DNA of 64,000 bases, from positions 1-64,000 of the forward strand of contig JBDTDV010000008.1 of assembly GCA_039922875.1 (NCBI GenBank), written 5' to 3'. Source of the stretch: JBDTDV01 sp039922875. Lineage in GTDB: Bacteria > Actinomycetota > Actinomycetes > Actinomycetales > Microbacteriaceae. The notes under the pieces are model-generated. The model made no database searches. It saw only the letters and a program-made list of their open reading frames with translations, and had not been told where the DNA came from. Both the position numbers and the translations under genes were made by a program. Below, in pieces: positions 9,042 to 17,773 of this stretch; position 1 is the first letter of the stretch, and each line of letters starts with the position of its first letter.

Positions 9042-9917
9042 ATGCCAGAACGCAACTCGTGGTCCCTCTCCGGCGCCTTGCGCGGAATGTTCGCGAAGAA
9101 GACCATCGACGCGGACACCTGGGAGGATCTTGAGGATGCGTTGATCACCGCCGACTTCGGCTCCGAGGTCACCGAGGAGATTGTGGCCGATCTGCGCCGT
9201 AAGGTCGATCATTTCAAGACCACTGACCCGGCAGACTTGAAGCGGATGCTGCGTGAAGGGATCGAGGAGCGCCTGGCCAGACTCGACCCGACGCTCACTC
9301 TTACCGACCGCCCGGCTGTGGTGCTGGTGGTCGGGGTCAATGGCGTGGGAAAGACCACCACCATCGGCAAATTCGCCAAGTTCCTGCGCACCTACGGACG
9401 CACCGTTGTCGTGGGCGCGGCCGACACGTTCCGGGCCGCAGCCGTGGAACAACTGGCCACCTGGGCGCAACGCGCCGGAGCGAGTATCGTCCGACCTCAG
9501 ACCGAGGGGCAAGATCCCGCGTCGGTCGCGTTCCAGACCGTGGCGCGGGCCAAGGAAGACGGCATTGAGATCGTGATCATCGACACGGCTGGGCGGCTGC
9601 AGACCAAGGGCGGCCTGATGGACGAGTTGGCCAAGATCCGGCGGGTGTTGGAAAAGCAGTCCGCCATCGCGGAGGTGCTGCTGGTGCTGGACGCGACCAC
9701 CGGGCAGAACGGCCTCGCCCAGGCCGAGGCCTTCATCGAGCACGCCGGGGTGACCGGACTTGTACTGACCAAGCTGGACGGTTCGGCAAAGGGCGGCTTC
9801 GTGCTGGCGGTACAGGAGAAGACCGGGATCCCGATCAAGCTGGTCGGTCAGGGCGAAGGCATCAACGACCTGACCGGATTCACCCCGCACGTTTTCGCGC
9901 AACAGCTGGTTGGCTAG
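9042..9917 (+). CDS. ftsY: Signal recognition particle receptor FtsY
   Basis: SRP receptor GTPase that docks Ffh-ribosome complexes at the membrane. The 291-residue protein is essentially only the NG domain. The G1 motif is GVNGVGKTTTIGKF, the insertion box includes DTFRAAAVEQL, G3 is DTAGRLQTKG and G4 is TKLDGSAKGG. The acidic N-terminal A domain seen in many FtsY proteins is missing; only about 20 residues precede the N domain. The start is fixed by the TAGGCT box 6 bases upstream. It precedes DUF2004 and ffh, so receptor and targeting GTPase are adjacent. Confidence 0.96.
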   Translation: MPERNSWSLSGALRGMFAKKTIDADTWEDLEDALITADFGSEVTEEIVADLRRKVDHFKTTDPADLKRMLREGIEERLARLDPTLTLTDRPAVVLVVGVNGVGKTTTIGKFAKFLRTYGRTVVVGAADTFRAAAVEQLATWAQRAGASIVRPQTEGQDPASVAFQTVARAKEDGIEIVIIDTAGRLQTKGGLMDELAKIRRVLEKQSAIAEVLLVLDATTGQNGLAQAEAFIEHAGVTGLVLTKLDGSAKGGFVLAVQEKTGIPIKLVGQGEGINDLTGFTPHVFAQQLVG

Positions 9918-9925
9918 GCAGCGCG

Positions 9926-10429
9926 ATGGTGATCGAACACGATTTCTTCGGCCTGGTCGACGACGATGGCTCTGGTGGCCTGTATTGGAGCGAAGTCTTC
10001 GACGTCGGCGAGCAGCACGTGCTGGTCACGCTGACCGCCGGGGATGCCGAAGCCGTCACCGACGACGCGCTCGAGGCGGCGGCGGCGATGCTGCACTCCC
10101 TGGCCGCCTTCGATGCCAGGGCCAGGGATGCGCTGATCGCCGAGCTTTCGGAGCGGGAGTCCGCGACGGTGGCCTATATCGATCAGCAGGTCGACGACAT
10201 GGGGGAGACCCTGCTCGACCTGCTGGTGCACAACTCAGGGGATATCCCGGTCGACGTGCTGCGCTCGCTGCAGCTGCTGCGGGTGGCGGTGCTGCCGGCG
10301 AACTATGCCGAGAAGGATTCGGTGTTCGCGATCTTCGAGTTCTCGATCAGCCCGGAGGACACCGATGACCTCTTGGTGGTCAGCTTCGACGGCCCGGGCG
10401 ACGTCGTCGCCGTCGAGGTCGACAGCTAA
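9926..10429 (+). CDS. DUF2004 domain protein
   Basis: A 167-residue, strongly acidic protein with the DUF2004 pattern: an N-terminal segment with FGLVDDDGSGGLYW and a C-terminal beta-rich part. The gene is typically found between ftsY and ffh in Microbacteriaceae-like genomes, as here. No catalytic motif, signal peptide or membrane segment is visible. A role in or near SRP function is suggested only by position. The ATG lies 8 bases after ftsY. Confidence 0.75.
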   Translation: MVIEHDFFGLVDDDGSGGLYWSEVFDVGEQHVLVTLTAGDAEAVTDDALEAAAAMLHSLAAFDARARDALIAELSERESATVAYIDQQVDDMGETLLDLLVHNSGDIPVDVLRSLQLLRVAVLPANYAEKDSVFAIFEFSISPEDTDDLLVVSFDGPGDVVAVEVDS

Positions 10430-10441
10430 ACTAGGGGCACT

Positions 10442-12025
10442 ATGGCCACTTTCGGAACTCTGTCTGACCGACTCGCAGACACCTTCAAGAACCTCCGCAC
10501 CAAGGGAAAGCTGTCGGCTGCGGATATCGACGGCACCGTCCGCGAGATCCGTCGCGCACTGCTGGACGCCGACGTCGCACTGGAGGTCGTGAAATCATTC
10601 ACCGCCCAGGTCCGTCAGCGTGCCCTCGGCGACGAGGTCAGCAAGGCGCTGAACCCGGCGCAGCAGGTCGTGCAGATCGTCAACGAAGAACTGGTGCGGA
10701 TCCTCGGTGGTCAGCAACGTCGTCTGGAGTTCGCCAAGAAGCCGCCGACCGTCATCATGCTCGCCGGCTTGCAGGGTGCGGGCAAGACCACTCTGGCCGG
10801 AAAGCTGGCCAAATGGCTGGCCAAGGACAACCACACCCCGGTGCTGGTGGCCGCCGACCTGCAACGTCCCAACGCGGTCACCCAGCTGCAGATCGTCGGA
10901 GCGCAGGCCGGGGTTGCGGTCTACGCTCCCGAGCCTGGCAACGGTGTTGGCAACCCGGTCAAGGTCGCCAAGAACGCGATCAAATTCGCCGAGCAGAAAC
11001 AGTACGACGTCGTCATCGTCGACACCGCCGGCCGGCTGGGCGTCGACGCGGAGTTGATGAAGCAGGCGTCTGACATCCGCAAAGCGGTCGATCCTGATGA
11101 AGTCTTGTTCGTCATCGATGCGATGATCGGGCAGGATGCCGTGGCGACCGCGAGGGCGTTCCAGGAGGGCGTCGACTTTACTGCAGTGGTGCTCACCAAG
11201 CTCGACGGGGACGCGCGGGGCGGCGCGGCGCTGTCTGTGGCATCCCTGACCGGGCGGCCGATTATTTTCGCCTCCACCGGCGAGGGTCTGGACGAGTTCG
11301 AACCGTTCCACCCGGATCGGATGGCCAGCCGCATCCTGGACCTTGGCGATATCCTCACCCTGATCGAGCAGACCCAGAGCGCGTTCGATGAGGAGGAAGC
11401 GCGCAAGGTCGCCGAGAAATTCGCCAGCGACACCTTCACCCTGGACGACTTCCTGAAACAGATGCAGCAATTGCGCAACATGGGCTCGATCAAGAAGATG
11501 ATCAGCATGCTCCCCGGCGCCGGAGCGATGAAGCAGCAGTTGAACAACTTCGATGAGCGGGAGATCGTCCGTACTGAGGCCATCATCCAGTCGATGACCA
11601 AGGCGGAACGCATCAATCCGAAGCTACTCAACGGCTCCAGACGATTGCGCATCGCGCGTGGATCTGGGATGACCGTGACCGAGGTCAACCAGCTTGTCAC
11701 TCGCTTCGAGCAGGCCGCGAAGATGATGAAGACGGTGGCAAAGGGCGGCGTGCCGAACGTGCCCGGCATCGGCCCCATTCCGGGCGCCGGATTCGGTGGT
11801 GGCCGGCCAAAGCCGGCGCAGAAGAAGAAGGGATCACGATCGGGCAACCCGGCCAAGCGGGCGGCGGAGAACGCGGCGCTGGCCGCCGGGGTGAAGCCTG
11901 GCCGGAACGCGGCGGAAGGATCGGGGTTCGGTCTCGGTTCCGACGCTGATCAGCACGGTTCGACCAAGCCGGCAGCGCCAAGCGAGGAGGAGCTCGCCAC
12001 CCTGCAGAAATTCCTCGGCCGTTGA
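10442..12025 (+). CDS. ffh: Signal recognition particle protein Ffh
   Basis: SRP GTPase of 527 residues that binds signal sequences and 4.5S RNA. The NG domain shows GLQGAGKTTLAGKL, DLQRPNAVTQL, DTAGRLGVDAELMKQ and TKLDGDARGG. The methionine-rich M domain follows at about 330-435, with the RNA-binding RRLRIARGSG motif. A Lys/Gly/Ala-rich tail of about 90 residues extends beyond the M domain, as in other actinobacterial Ffh proteins. An AGGGG ribosome site 4 bases before the ATG, or TAAACT 9 bases before it, could each drive initiation. It ends 4 bases from the convergent response-regulator gene. Confidence 0.97.
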   Translation: MATFGTLSDRLADTFKNLRTKGKLSAADIDGTVREIRRALLDADVALEVVKSFTAQVRQRALGDEVSKALNPAQQVVQIVNEELVRILGGQQRRLEFAKKPPTVIMLAGLQGAGKTTLAGKLAKWLAKDNHTPVLVAADLQRPNAVTQLQIVGAQAGVAVYAPEPGNGVGNPVKVAKNAIKFAEQKQYDVVIVDTAGRLGVDAELMKQASDIRKAVDPDEVLFVIDAMIGQDAVATARAFQEGVDFTAVVLTKLDGDARGGAALSVASLTGRPIIFASTGEGLDEFEPFHPDRMASRILDLGDILTLIEQTQSAFDEEEARKVAEKFASDTFTLDDFLKQMQQLRNMGSIKKMISMLPGAGAMKQQLNNFDEREIVRTEAIIQSMTKAERINPKLLNGSRRLRIARGSGMTVTEVNQLVTRFEQAAKMMKTVAKGGVPNVPGIGPIPGAGFGGGRPKPAQKKKGSRSGNPAKRAAENAALAAGVKPGRNAAEGSGFGLGSDADQHGSTKPAAPSEEELATLQKFLGR

Positions 12026-12029
12026 TGAG

Positions 12030-12689
12030 CTAGGCCCCCGGCTGCACGAAGCCGGTCTCATACGCAAGGATCACCGCCTGCACCCGGTCGCGGACGCCCA
12101 GCTTGCCCAGCAGCCGAGCGACGTGAGTTTTGATCGTCGCTTCGCCCAGGAACAGCCGCATCGCGATTTCTGCGTTGGACAGGCCCTGGGCGATGAGACC
12201 GAGCACTTCCCGTTCTCGGACGCTGAGGGCGCGCAATTGTTCCGGCGGCGCCGAAGACGGCGGTGGCATTCGCACAAAACGTTCGACCATCCGGCGGGTG
12301 ATCGCCGGCGCGAGCAGCGCTTCACCGCGGGCGACCACGCGGATGGCGGCGACGAGCTGCTCGCGTGGTGCATCTTTCAGCAGGAATCCACTGGCCCCGG
12401 CGCTCATCGCGGCATAGACGTATTCATCCAGGTCGAACGTGGTCAGAACCAGCACCCTGGACGGCGAGCCGGCTTCGGCAAGGGCGCGGGTTGCCTGGAT
12501 TCCGTCGAGCACCGGCATCCGGATGTCCATCAGCACCACGTCCGGGCGCAGCTGTTGCACCTGGCCCACGGCTTCGGCGCCGTCGGCTGCTTCACCGATC
12601 ACGGACATATCCGGTTCGAGATCCAGAATCAGCCGGAACCCGGTTCGTACCAGAAGTTGGTCGTCGACCAGCAGCACCGTCGTTGTCAT
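12030..12689 (-). CDS. NarL/LuxR-family response regulator
   Basis: 219 residues. The receiver domain has the phosphorylation site in VVLMDIRMPVLDG (Asp near 54), an N-terminal acidic DD pair, and a Lys in FLLKDAP. The C-terminal LuxR-type helix-turn-helix starts at LSVREREVLGLIAQG. The start codon overlaps the end of the upstream sensor kinase by 4 bases (ATGA), so the pair is coupled. The regulated genes are not known. The divergent membrane-protein gene at 14032 is a reasonable candidate by position only. Confidence 0.93.
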   Translation of the reverse strand: MTTTVLLVDDQLLVRTGFRLILDLEPDMSVIGEAADGAEAVGQVQQLRPDVVLMDIRMPVLDGIQATRALAEAGSPSRVLVLTTFDLDEYVYAAMSAGASGFLLKDAPREQLVAAIRVVARGEALLAPAITRRMVERFVRMPPPSSAPPEQLRALSVREREVLGLIAQGLSNAEIAMRLFLGEATIKTHVARLLGKLGVRDRVQAVILAYETGFVQPGA

Positions 12690-13822
12690 GGCACCTCCGG
12701 GTTCAGGGGAAGGGTGGCGGATATCCGGAACCCGCCGTCGGCGCTCCGGCCGGCCGTCAGGGTTCCGTTCAGCGCCGCCACGCGTTCCCGGATGCCGATC
12801 AGCCCGAGGCCGGTGCCGCCGTGCCTGCGGATACCCTGACCCGCGCCCCGGTTGGTGACTTCGAGCCGGATGGAGTCGGTGTCGGTGCTGATCGTTACGG
12901 TGGTGGGAACCGGGCCGGCGTGGTTGATCACGTTGGTCAGTGCCTCCTGAATGATTCGGTATGCGGTGAGGTCGATGACCGCCGGTAGCGCAGCCGGTTC
13001 GGCGTCGGATTGCAGCTGTACCGGCAGCCCGGCCGAGCCCGCAGACTCCAGAAGTGCACCGAGTGCGGCCAACCCGGGCGGTTGCCCGTCGTCGTCCTCG
13101 GTGCGTAGCGCGTGCAGCATCCGACGGATCTCACCCAGTGAATCCCGGGCGCTGGCACGGATCGCCCGCAGCGGCTCGCGGGCGAGAGCCGGGTGTGCAT
13201 CCAGCGCCGCCTCCGCCGCATCCGATTGCACCGCTATCACGCTCAGGCTATGCGCGACGATGTCGTGCAACTCACGGGCGATGCGCACCCGCTCCTCTGC
13301 GACGGCGAGCCGGGCGGAATCCTGTTCGTGCTGCTCGGCGTGCCGTACCCGGGTACGCCAGAGCCGGCTTGCCCTGCCGAGAAGCCAGATGCCGCCGAAC
13401 AGCAGCACGATGAATAGATAATCCACCCCGTTGCCGATTCGTTCCTCAACGAGCAACGCCCCGACCATGAGGATGCCGGCCAGTGCGGCCTTGCCCTCCG
13501 GATAGTGCGCGGCGGCAGAGTAGACGACGATGGCGTAGACGGCCAGAGACCACAGCGAGCCCATCGGCTGGGACAGTAGTGTCTGCGCCGCACCCGCTAC
13601 GATCGCCAGCAGCACGCTGAGCATGGGCGAGCGGGTGCGCCAGACGAGGCCCCCGGTGATCAGAACTGCCGCCGGCAGTGTGATGGCCGCCGGGCCCTCA
13701 TCCGGGTTGCCGGTCAGCACGCTGACTACCGCGACCGCGCACAGCAACCCGGCCAGTGCGAGGTCATCGACCGGGAATCCAGCGACCGTTTCGCGCCGCC
13801 ACGCTGCCACACGCCAACGCAT
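12686..13822 (-). CDS. HisKA_3 sensor histidine kinase
   Basis: 378 residues. About six hydrophobic segments fill the first 150 residues. A HisKA_3 dimerisation and phosphotransfer helix follows, with RIARELHDIVAHSLS (phospho-acceptor His), then a HATPase_c domain ending with GTGLGLIGIRERV. There is almost no extracytoplasmic domain, so this is an intramembrane-sensing type. The stimulus cannot be read from sequence; many relatives respond to envelope stress. The start is supported by TAGAGT 6 bases upstream. Confidence 0.92.
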   Translation of the reverse strand: MRWRVAAWRRETVAGFPVDDLALAGLLCAVAVVSVLTGNPDEGPAAITLPAAVLITGGLVWRTRSPMLSVLLAIVAGAAQTLLSQPMGSLWSLAVYAIVVYSAAAHYPEGKAALAGILMVGALLVEERIGNGVDYLFIVLLFGGIWLLGRASRLWRTRVRHAEQHEQDSARLAVAEERVRIARELHDIVAHSLSVIAVQSDAAEAALDAHPALAREPLRAIRASARDSLGEIRRMLHALRTEDDDGQPPGLAALGALLESAGSAGLPVQLQSDAEPAALPAVIDLTAYRIIQEALTNVINHAGPVPTTVTISTDTDSIRLEVTNRGAGQGIRRHGGTGLGLIGIRERVAALNGTLTAGRSADGGFRISATLPLNPEVP

Positions 13823-13828
13823 GCGCCA

Positions 13829-13834
13829 ACTCTA
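13829..13834 (-). promoter_or_regulatory. -10 box for leaderless kinase/regulator operon
   Basis: On the minus strand TAGAGT ends 6 bases before the histidine kinase ATG. This fits a leaderless promoter for the two-gene operon. Confidence 0.5.
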
Positions 13835-13992
13835 TTGCCCGGAAGTCGGCGCGACGTCCGTCATTCTGTGGAGAGCCGTCCGCCGAACGGATGATCCGGC
13901 TGCTCGCCGATTCCCCCAGCCTTGCCGTCAAAAGATCGCTCCGGAGGACGCGGAGCCGGCTCTGCAGGGGCCAGTCTCGTCGATGAACAACC

Positions 13993-14024
13993 ACTCAGTG
14001 AAAGATCATCTCAGTGAAAGAAGG
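13993..14024 (+). repeat. 16-bp tandem duplication before the 14032 gene
   Basis: CTCAGTGAAAGATCAT is followed directly by CTCAGTGAAAGAAGGC, with 13 of 16 positions identical. The second copy carries the AAGAAGG ribosome-binding site of the downstream gene, so the duplication may have created or improved that site. Confidence 0.85.
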
Positions 14025-14031
14025 CGTTGCA

Positions 14032-14763
14032 ATGAATATCAACGTGCACCATAGCCCCACCAGCGGGCTGTCGAACCCGGCGCGGGACCGCGCGCTCCGG
14101 ATTATCGCCGCGACCGGTCTCATCGTCGGTCCGGCGAGTCTGATCGTAACAACCGTGATCCAGTGGGCGATTCAGCCGAGCGATCCCGCCGCCACCATAG
14201 TTCAGGTCGCCGCGCAGAACCCCGCCGCCTGGCTGACCGTGAGCCTGCTTGCGGTGATCGGCCCGCTGGTCTGGGTTGCCGGCCTCCCCGCGGTGGCCGC
14301 TCTGGCCCGTGAGCGCGGCTGGCTGCTGACCCTGATCGGCGGCTACCTCACCGGAATCGGCCTGATCGCCGCGGTCGGGCATCTGGCCGTGTTCTTCGGG
14401 CTCGTCGATGCGCTTGCCACCAGCGGTGTCGGAGCTGACGCGGTGCGGATGGTGAGCGGAGCGGGAGACGCGGACCCGGTGGCAAACCTGCTGCTGTTCG
14501 TGTTCCTCGGGGCCTTCTCGGTCGGGGTGATAGTGCTCACCGTCGGTCTGCGCCGAGCCGGTGTTGTCGCCGTGTGGGTTCCGGTGGCGGCAATCATCAT
14601 GAGCGTGGCGAACTTCGCGGGAGGCCTGCCGGCCGGTATCGTGCAGCTCCTGGCATTGCTGGTCACCTTCGTGCCGATCATCCTGGTGGTACTGCGTCCT
14701 AAGCGGCAGGAAGCACAGGGTGTCAGATCGGTTCCGGCCCGGCGTGAATCCCCGGCGATTTAA
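14032..14763 (+). CDS. Multi-pass membrane protein (DUF4386-like)
   Basis: 243 residues with five or six hydrophobic helices of about 20 residues, short loops and a basic C-terminal tail (LRPKRQEAQG). The helix pattern resembles small DUF4386-type integral membrane proteins, but I cannot assign the family firmly. I chose the ATG with AAGAAGG 7 bases upstream over a GTG six codons earlier. It is divergent from the sensor kinase operon, an arrangement often seen for regulated membrane targets; this is inference. No catalytic motif is visible. Confidence 0.7.
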   Translation: MNINVHHSPTSGLSNPARDRALRIIAATGLIVGPASLIVTTVIQWAIQPSDPAATIVQVAAQNPAAWLTVSLLAVIGPLVWVAGLPAVAALARERGWLLTLIGGYLTGIGLIAAVGHLAVFFGLVDALATSGVGADAVRMVSGAGDADPVANLLLFVFLGAFSVGVIVLTVGLRRAGVVAVWVPVAAIIMSVANFAGGLPAGIVQLLALLVTFVPIILVVLRPKRQEAQGVRSVPARRESPAI

Positions 14764-14868
14764 CGGTGAGGCGTCGCACGCAAATGGCCCGCTACCGACA
14801 CCATGCCAGGTTCTCTCGTGTGGCGATAATGGATACCGACCCAATAATCGAGACGAAGAGAGCCCTGG

Positions 14869-15222
14869 ATGCGTGAGCCCAAGTGGCGGCAGGAGGGTGA
14901 AGATCCGGATTATCGGTTCTCGCTTGCGAATGAACGGACCTTTCTCGCCTGGATTCGCACCTCCCTGGCGCTTCTGGCCGGAGGAGTTCTGCTTGGCCAG
15001 TTCTCCACCCGGCTCGGCCCGCATCTTGTCATTATCATTCTTGCGACCGTGCTCGGCGTGCTCGCCGCGATCCTGAGCGGAACCGCCTACCTGCGGTGGC
15101 GTGCGAACGAGCGTGCAATGCGTAATTCCCGTCGATTGCCTGGCACCCTGGGAGTCCCGCTGCTCGCCGCCAGTCTGCTGTGTGTCTCCGCGGCAATGGT
15201 GGTCCTTGTGGTCGCGTACTAG
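14869..15222 (+). CDS. DUF202 (YidH family) membrane protein
   Basis: 117 residues with the DUF202 signature: an N-terminal soluble stretch ending RFSLANERTFLAWIRTSLAL, then three transmembrane helices. Function of the family is unknown. It forms a pair with the next, shorter DUF202 gene; such pairs are common and may form hetero-oligomers. The ATG is preceded by GAGAG. Confidence 0.88.
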   Translation: MREPKWRQEGEDPDYRFSLANERTFLAWIRTSLALLAGGVLLGQFSTRLGPHLVIIILATVLGVLAAILSGTAYLRWRANERAMRNSRRLPGTLGVPLLAASLLCVSAAMVVLVVAY

Positions 15223-15260
15223 GCGCGGTGGAAGGGCGGAGTTCGGATGGGTGAAGTGGC

Positions 15261-15590
15261 GTGAGGACTAGAGAGCCCAGACACGGAGGGTCAGGTCTCC
15301 AGGCTGAGCGCACGGCACTGTCCTGGAGTCGGGCGGCGATGCTGGTCTGTGCCAACGCCCTGCTCGCGTTTCGGGCCTACTGGGAAAGCGGACAGCCATC
15401 GTACGTCGTGGTCGCCGTCGCTCTGAGTCTGGCGGCCGCAGGTGCCCTCGGATATGGCGGCTGGCGCAAACGCGAACTTCTGCGGGCGGGCACCCCGACC
15501 GCAGTATCCGCCTACGCCATCGCCGCACTGACCATGGTGTCGTTGGTGGCTAGCGTGGCCGGGGTCTTATCCGTTCTGGCCGTGCGATAG
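15261..15590 (+). CDS. DUF202 family membrane protein
   Basis: 109 residues starting with GTG. It keeps the DUF202 hallmark LQAERTALSWSRAAMLV followed by three transmembrane helices. It is the shorter partner of the DUF202 gene 38 bases upstream and probably shares its transcript. No function can be given from sequence. Confidence 0.85.
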   Translation: MRTREPRHGGSGLQAERTALSWSRAAMLVCANALLAFRAYWESGQPSYVVVAVALSLAAAGALGYGGWRKRELLRAGTPTAVSAYAIAALTMVSLVASVAGVLSVLAVR

Positions 15591-15643
15591 CCGCAATTCG
15601 GTGAACGCGGGTGGTGACCGTGCCTGACTCGTGGCCCAGTTGA

Positions 15644-16423
15644 TCAGCGGCCGATCCGCGCCGCCGTCAGGACGGTGGCGATCACGTCGGCCAGTACCGC
15701 CTGGCCCGCGGCGGTCGGGTGCACGTCGTCCGGTTGGAGCAGGTCGCGGTGACCGATCAGCGCGTCTTTGACGGTCAAGAAGGTGCCGCCCTCCGCGAGC
15801 ACCGCCTGTTTCAGGCCGTCGTCGATTCCGGCCAGCTGCGGCGGCCGGGCGGTGTCATTCCAGATAGCGCTGATCCCGACAAACCGTACCTGGGGCAGGG
15901 CGCTACGCAGCTGGGTGACCAGCGCCGCCGCGTTGACTCTGATTCGGTCATCCGGCTGGCCGATATCGTTCCGGCTGGCCTGGATCACGATGACCTCGGG
16001 CCGGGCGGCGATCACCCGGGGTACCTCCCCGGCGTAGGTGCCGCCGCAGCCGGACCAGCCGACCGTCACGAAGCCGGCTCCGCTGCAGCCCACATTGGTC
16101 AGCGTCCAGCCGTTGTGGCCGGCCACCAGCGCCGGCCAGGCTTCGGTCGGCCGCACCCCACGTCCGAAAGTAATCGAGTCGCCCATAGTGGCGACGGCCA
16201 GCGGCGCCGCGACGTCGGCTTCGCCCTGTTGCGGCGGGTGCGGTCCGGCGTGCGCGCCGCCGGGAACGGCGTTGGCTTGGGCCGCAGAGCCGACCGAAGA
16301 GACCGCTGGGATGCTCGCGCCGAAAGAGCACGAGCACAGAGCCATCGCCATCGCCATCGCCAACCCGATGGCGGCCGCGAGGTTCGCGACGCGGCGTATC
16401 GCAGGCTTTGGCATGGTTGGCAC
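15644..16423 (-). CDS. SGNH/GDSL-type esterase lipoprotein
   Basis: 259 residues. The N-terminal signal has repeated Ala-Met steps (AMAMAMAL, from a short hexanucleotide repeat) and ends in a Cys-containing lipobox-like LCSC, suggesting a lipoprotein. SGNH blocks are clear: block I ATMGDSITFG with the nucleophile Ser, block III ASRNDI with Asn, and block V DDVHPTAAG with the Asp-His pair. Substrates of the family range over acyl and acetyl esters on lipids or polysaccharides. It lies 21 bases downstream of the YbdK-type ligase gene and may be cotranscribed with it. Confidence 0.87.
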   Translation of the reverse strand: MPTMPKPAIRRVANLAAAIGLAMAMAMALCSCSFGASIPAVSSVGSAAQANAVPGGAHAGPHPPQQGEADVAAPLAVATMGDSITFGRGVRPTEAWPALVAGHNGWTLTNVGCSGAGFVTVGWSGCGGTYAGEVPRVIAARPEVIVIQASRNDIGQPDDRIRVNAAALVTQLRSALPQVRFVGISAIWNDTARPPQLAGIDDGLKQAVLAEGGTFLTVKDALIGHRDLLQPDDVHPTAAGQAVLADVIATVLTAARIGR

Positions 16424-16444
16424 AATAGGTTCTCTGCAGCGCTG

Positions 16445-17581
16445 TCAGCTCTGGATGCCGTAGCGAAGCTCGCGAGCGAGCGAGGCGACTACCGCCTGCA
16501 TGCTGCCGCCGTTGTTCTCCGCCACCGCAAGCTGGCGCTGGTAGCTTGCACCGAGCTCCAGAATCACGTTGATCTGCGCCAGCTCAGCGCCGCACCCCAG
16601 GCGTTCGGCAACAGGCGCGAGCCGCTCCAGCAGTTCGCGGATTTCCTGGGCCACCTGGCGTTGGCTGCCGTCGGCGGCGACGATGATTCTGGCATCCATG
16701 CCGTAGCGGGCGGCGCGCCACTTGTTCTCTCTGACGAACCACGGCTGCAAGGTCGCCGGATCCACCCCGGCATCCAGCTGGGTCGACATTTCCTCGACCA
16801 GGCACTGGGTCAATGCGGCGATCGCCCCGATCTCCTGAGCGCTCGATAGGCCGTCACAGGCGCGCATCTCGATTGTTCCCCAGCGCGGCGACGGCCGGAT
16901 GTCCCAGCGGACCTCCGAATAGTCCGTGACGATGCCGGTGCGCACCAGATCCTGCACGTACTGCTCGTAATCCGCCCAGGTGCCGAATTGCCAGGGCAGT
17001 CCCGCGGTCGGCAACTGCTGGAACATCAGAGCCCGGTTGGAGGCGTAGCCGGTCTTGGAGCCGCCCCAGAATGGACTGGAGGCGCTCAACGCCTGCAAAT
17101 GGGGGTAGTAGGTCAGGAGCCCATTGACCAGCGGGAGCACCTTGTCGCGGTCTTCGACTCCGACGTGCACGTGGATACCCCAGATCAACATCTGCCTGCC
17201 CCACCATTGGGTGCGCTCCAGGAGACGGTCATACCGTGGCGAATCTGACGACTTTTGGTCGTACCACTGCGCGAACGGATGCGTGCCGGCGCAGATCAAC
17301 TCCACCCCGAGCGGATCAGTGACCGCCTGTACCTGACGGATCTGATCCAGCAGATCCGTCACCGCGTCACCGACGCGTTCGTGTACCCCCGATACCAGCT
17401 CCACCGTGTTCAGCAGCAGCTCGTGCGTGATCTGCGGGTGCTCGGTCCCATCCGGCTGCGCCAGCGCGGCGAGCACCTCATCCGCGATCTGCACCAGATC
17501 TCCGGTAGAGCGGTCCACCATGGCCAGCTCCCACTCGATCCCTAGCGTTGAGCGACGCGAGCCGGCGAATTCGATTTCCAC
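16445..17581 (-). CDS. YbdK-family glutamate--cysteine ligase (carboxylate-amine ligase)
   Basis: 378 residues of the GCS2/YbdK family, which joins an amine to a glutamate carboxylate using ATP. Visible family features are GIEWELAMVD near the N-terminus, a WGIHVHVGVEDRD segment, NRALMFQQLPTAG and RPSPRWGTIEMRACD. True gamma-glutamylcysteine synthesis is weak in many YbdK proteins, so the natural substrate may differ; in mycothiol-making bacteria glutathione synthesis is not expected. The start is a GTG with no clear ribosome site. Confidence 0.88.
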   Translation of the reverse strand: MEIEFAGSRRSTLGIEWELAMVDRSTGDLVQIADEVLAALAQPDGTEHPQITHELLLNTVELVSGVHERVGDAVTDLLDQIRQVQAVTDPLGVELICAGTHPFAQWYDQKSSDSPRYDRLLERTQWWGRQMLIWGIHVHVGVEDRDKVLPLVNGLLTYYPHLQALSASSPFWGGSKTGYASNRALMFQQLPTAGLPWQFGTWADYEQYVQDLVRTGIVTDYSEVRWDIRPSPRWGTIEMRACDGLSSAQEIGAIAALTQCLVEEMSTQLDAGVDPATLQPWFVRENKWRAARYGMDARIIVAADGSQRQVAQEIRELLERLAPVAERLGCGAELAQINVILELGASYQRQLAVAENNGGSMQAVVASLARELRYGIQS

Positions 17582-17773
17582 ACGCCGAGTGTCTCACGTC
17601 CGCCGCTCCGATTAACCATGCGATGAGCATCCGTGACAGAATAATAAGTCGAGTTCTGCTTCGTCCGACCCTCTAATCAGACGGGATCAGAACCGCATGA
17701 GAGCTTGTGCCGAGTGTGCCCCCACGCTCACGGCCACCAGGCACGTCCCCAACACATAACACACAGGAGAATT

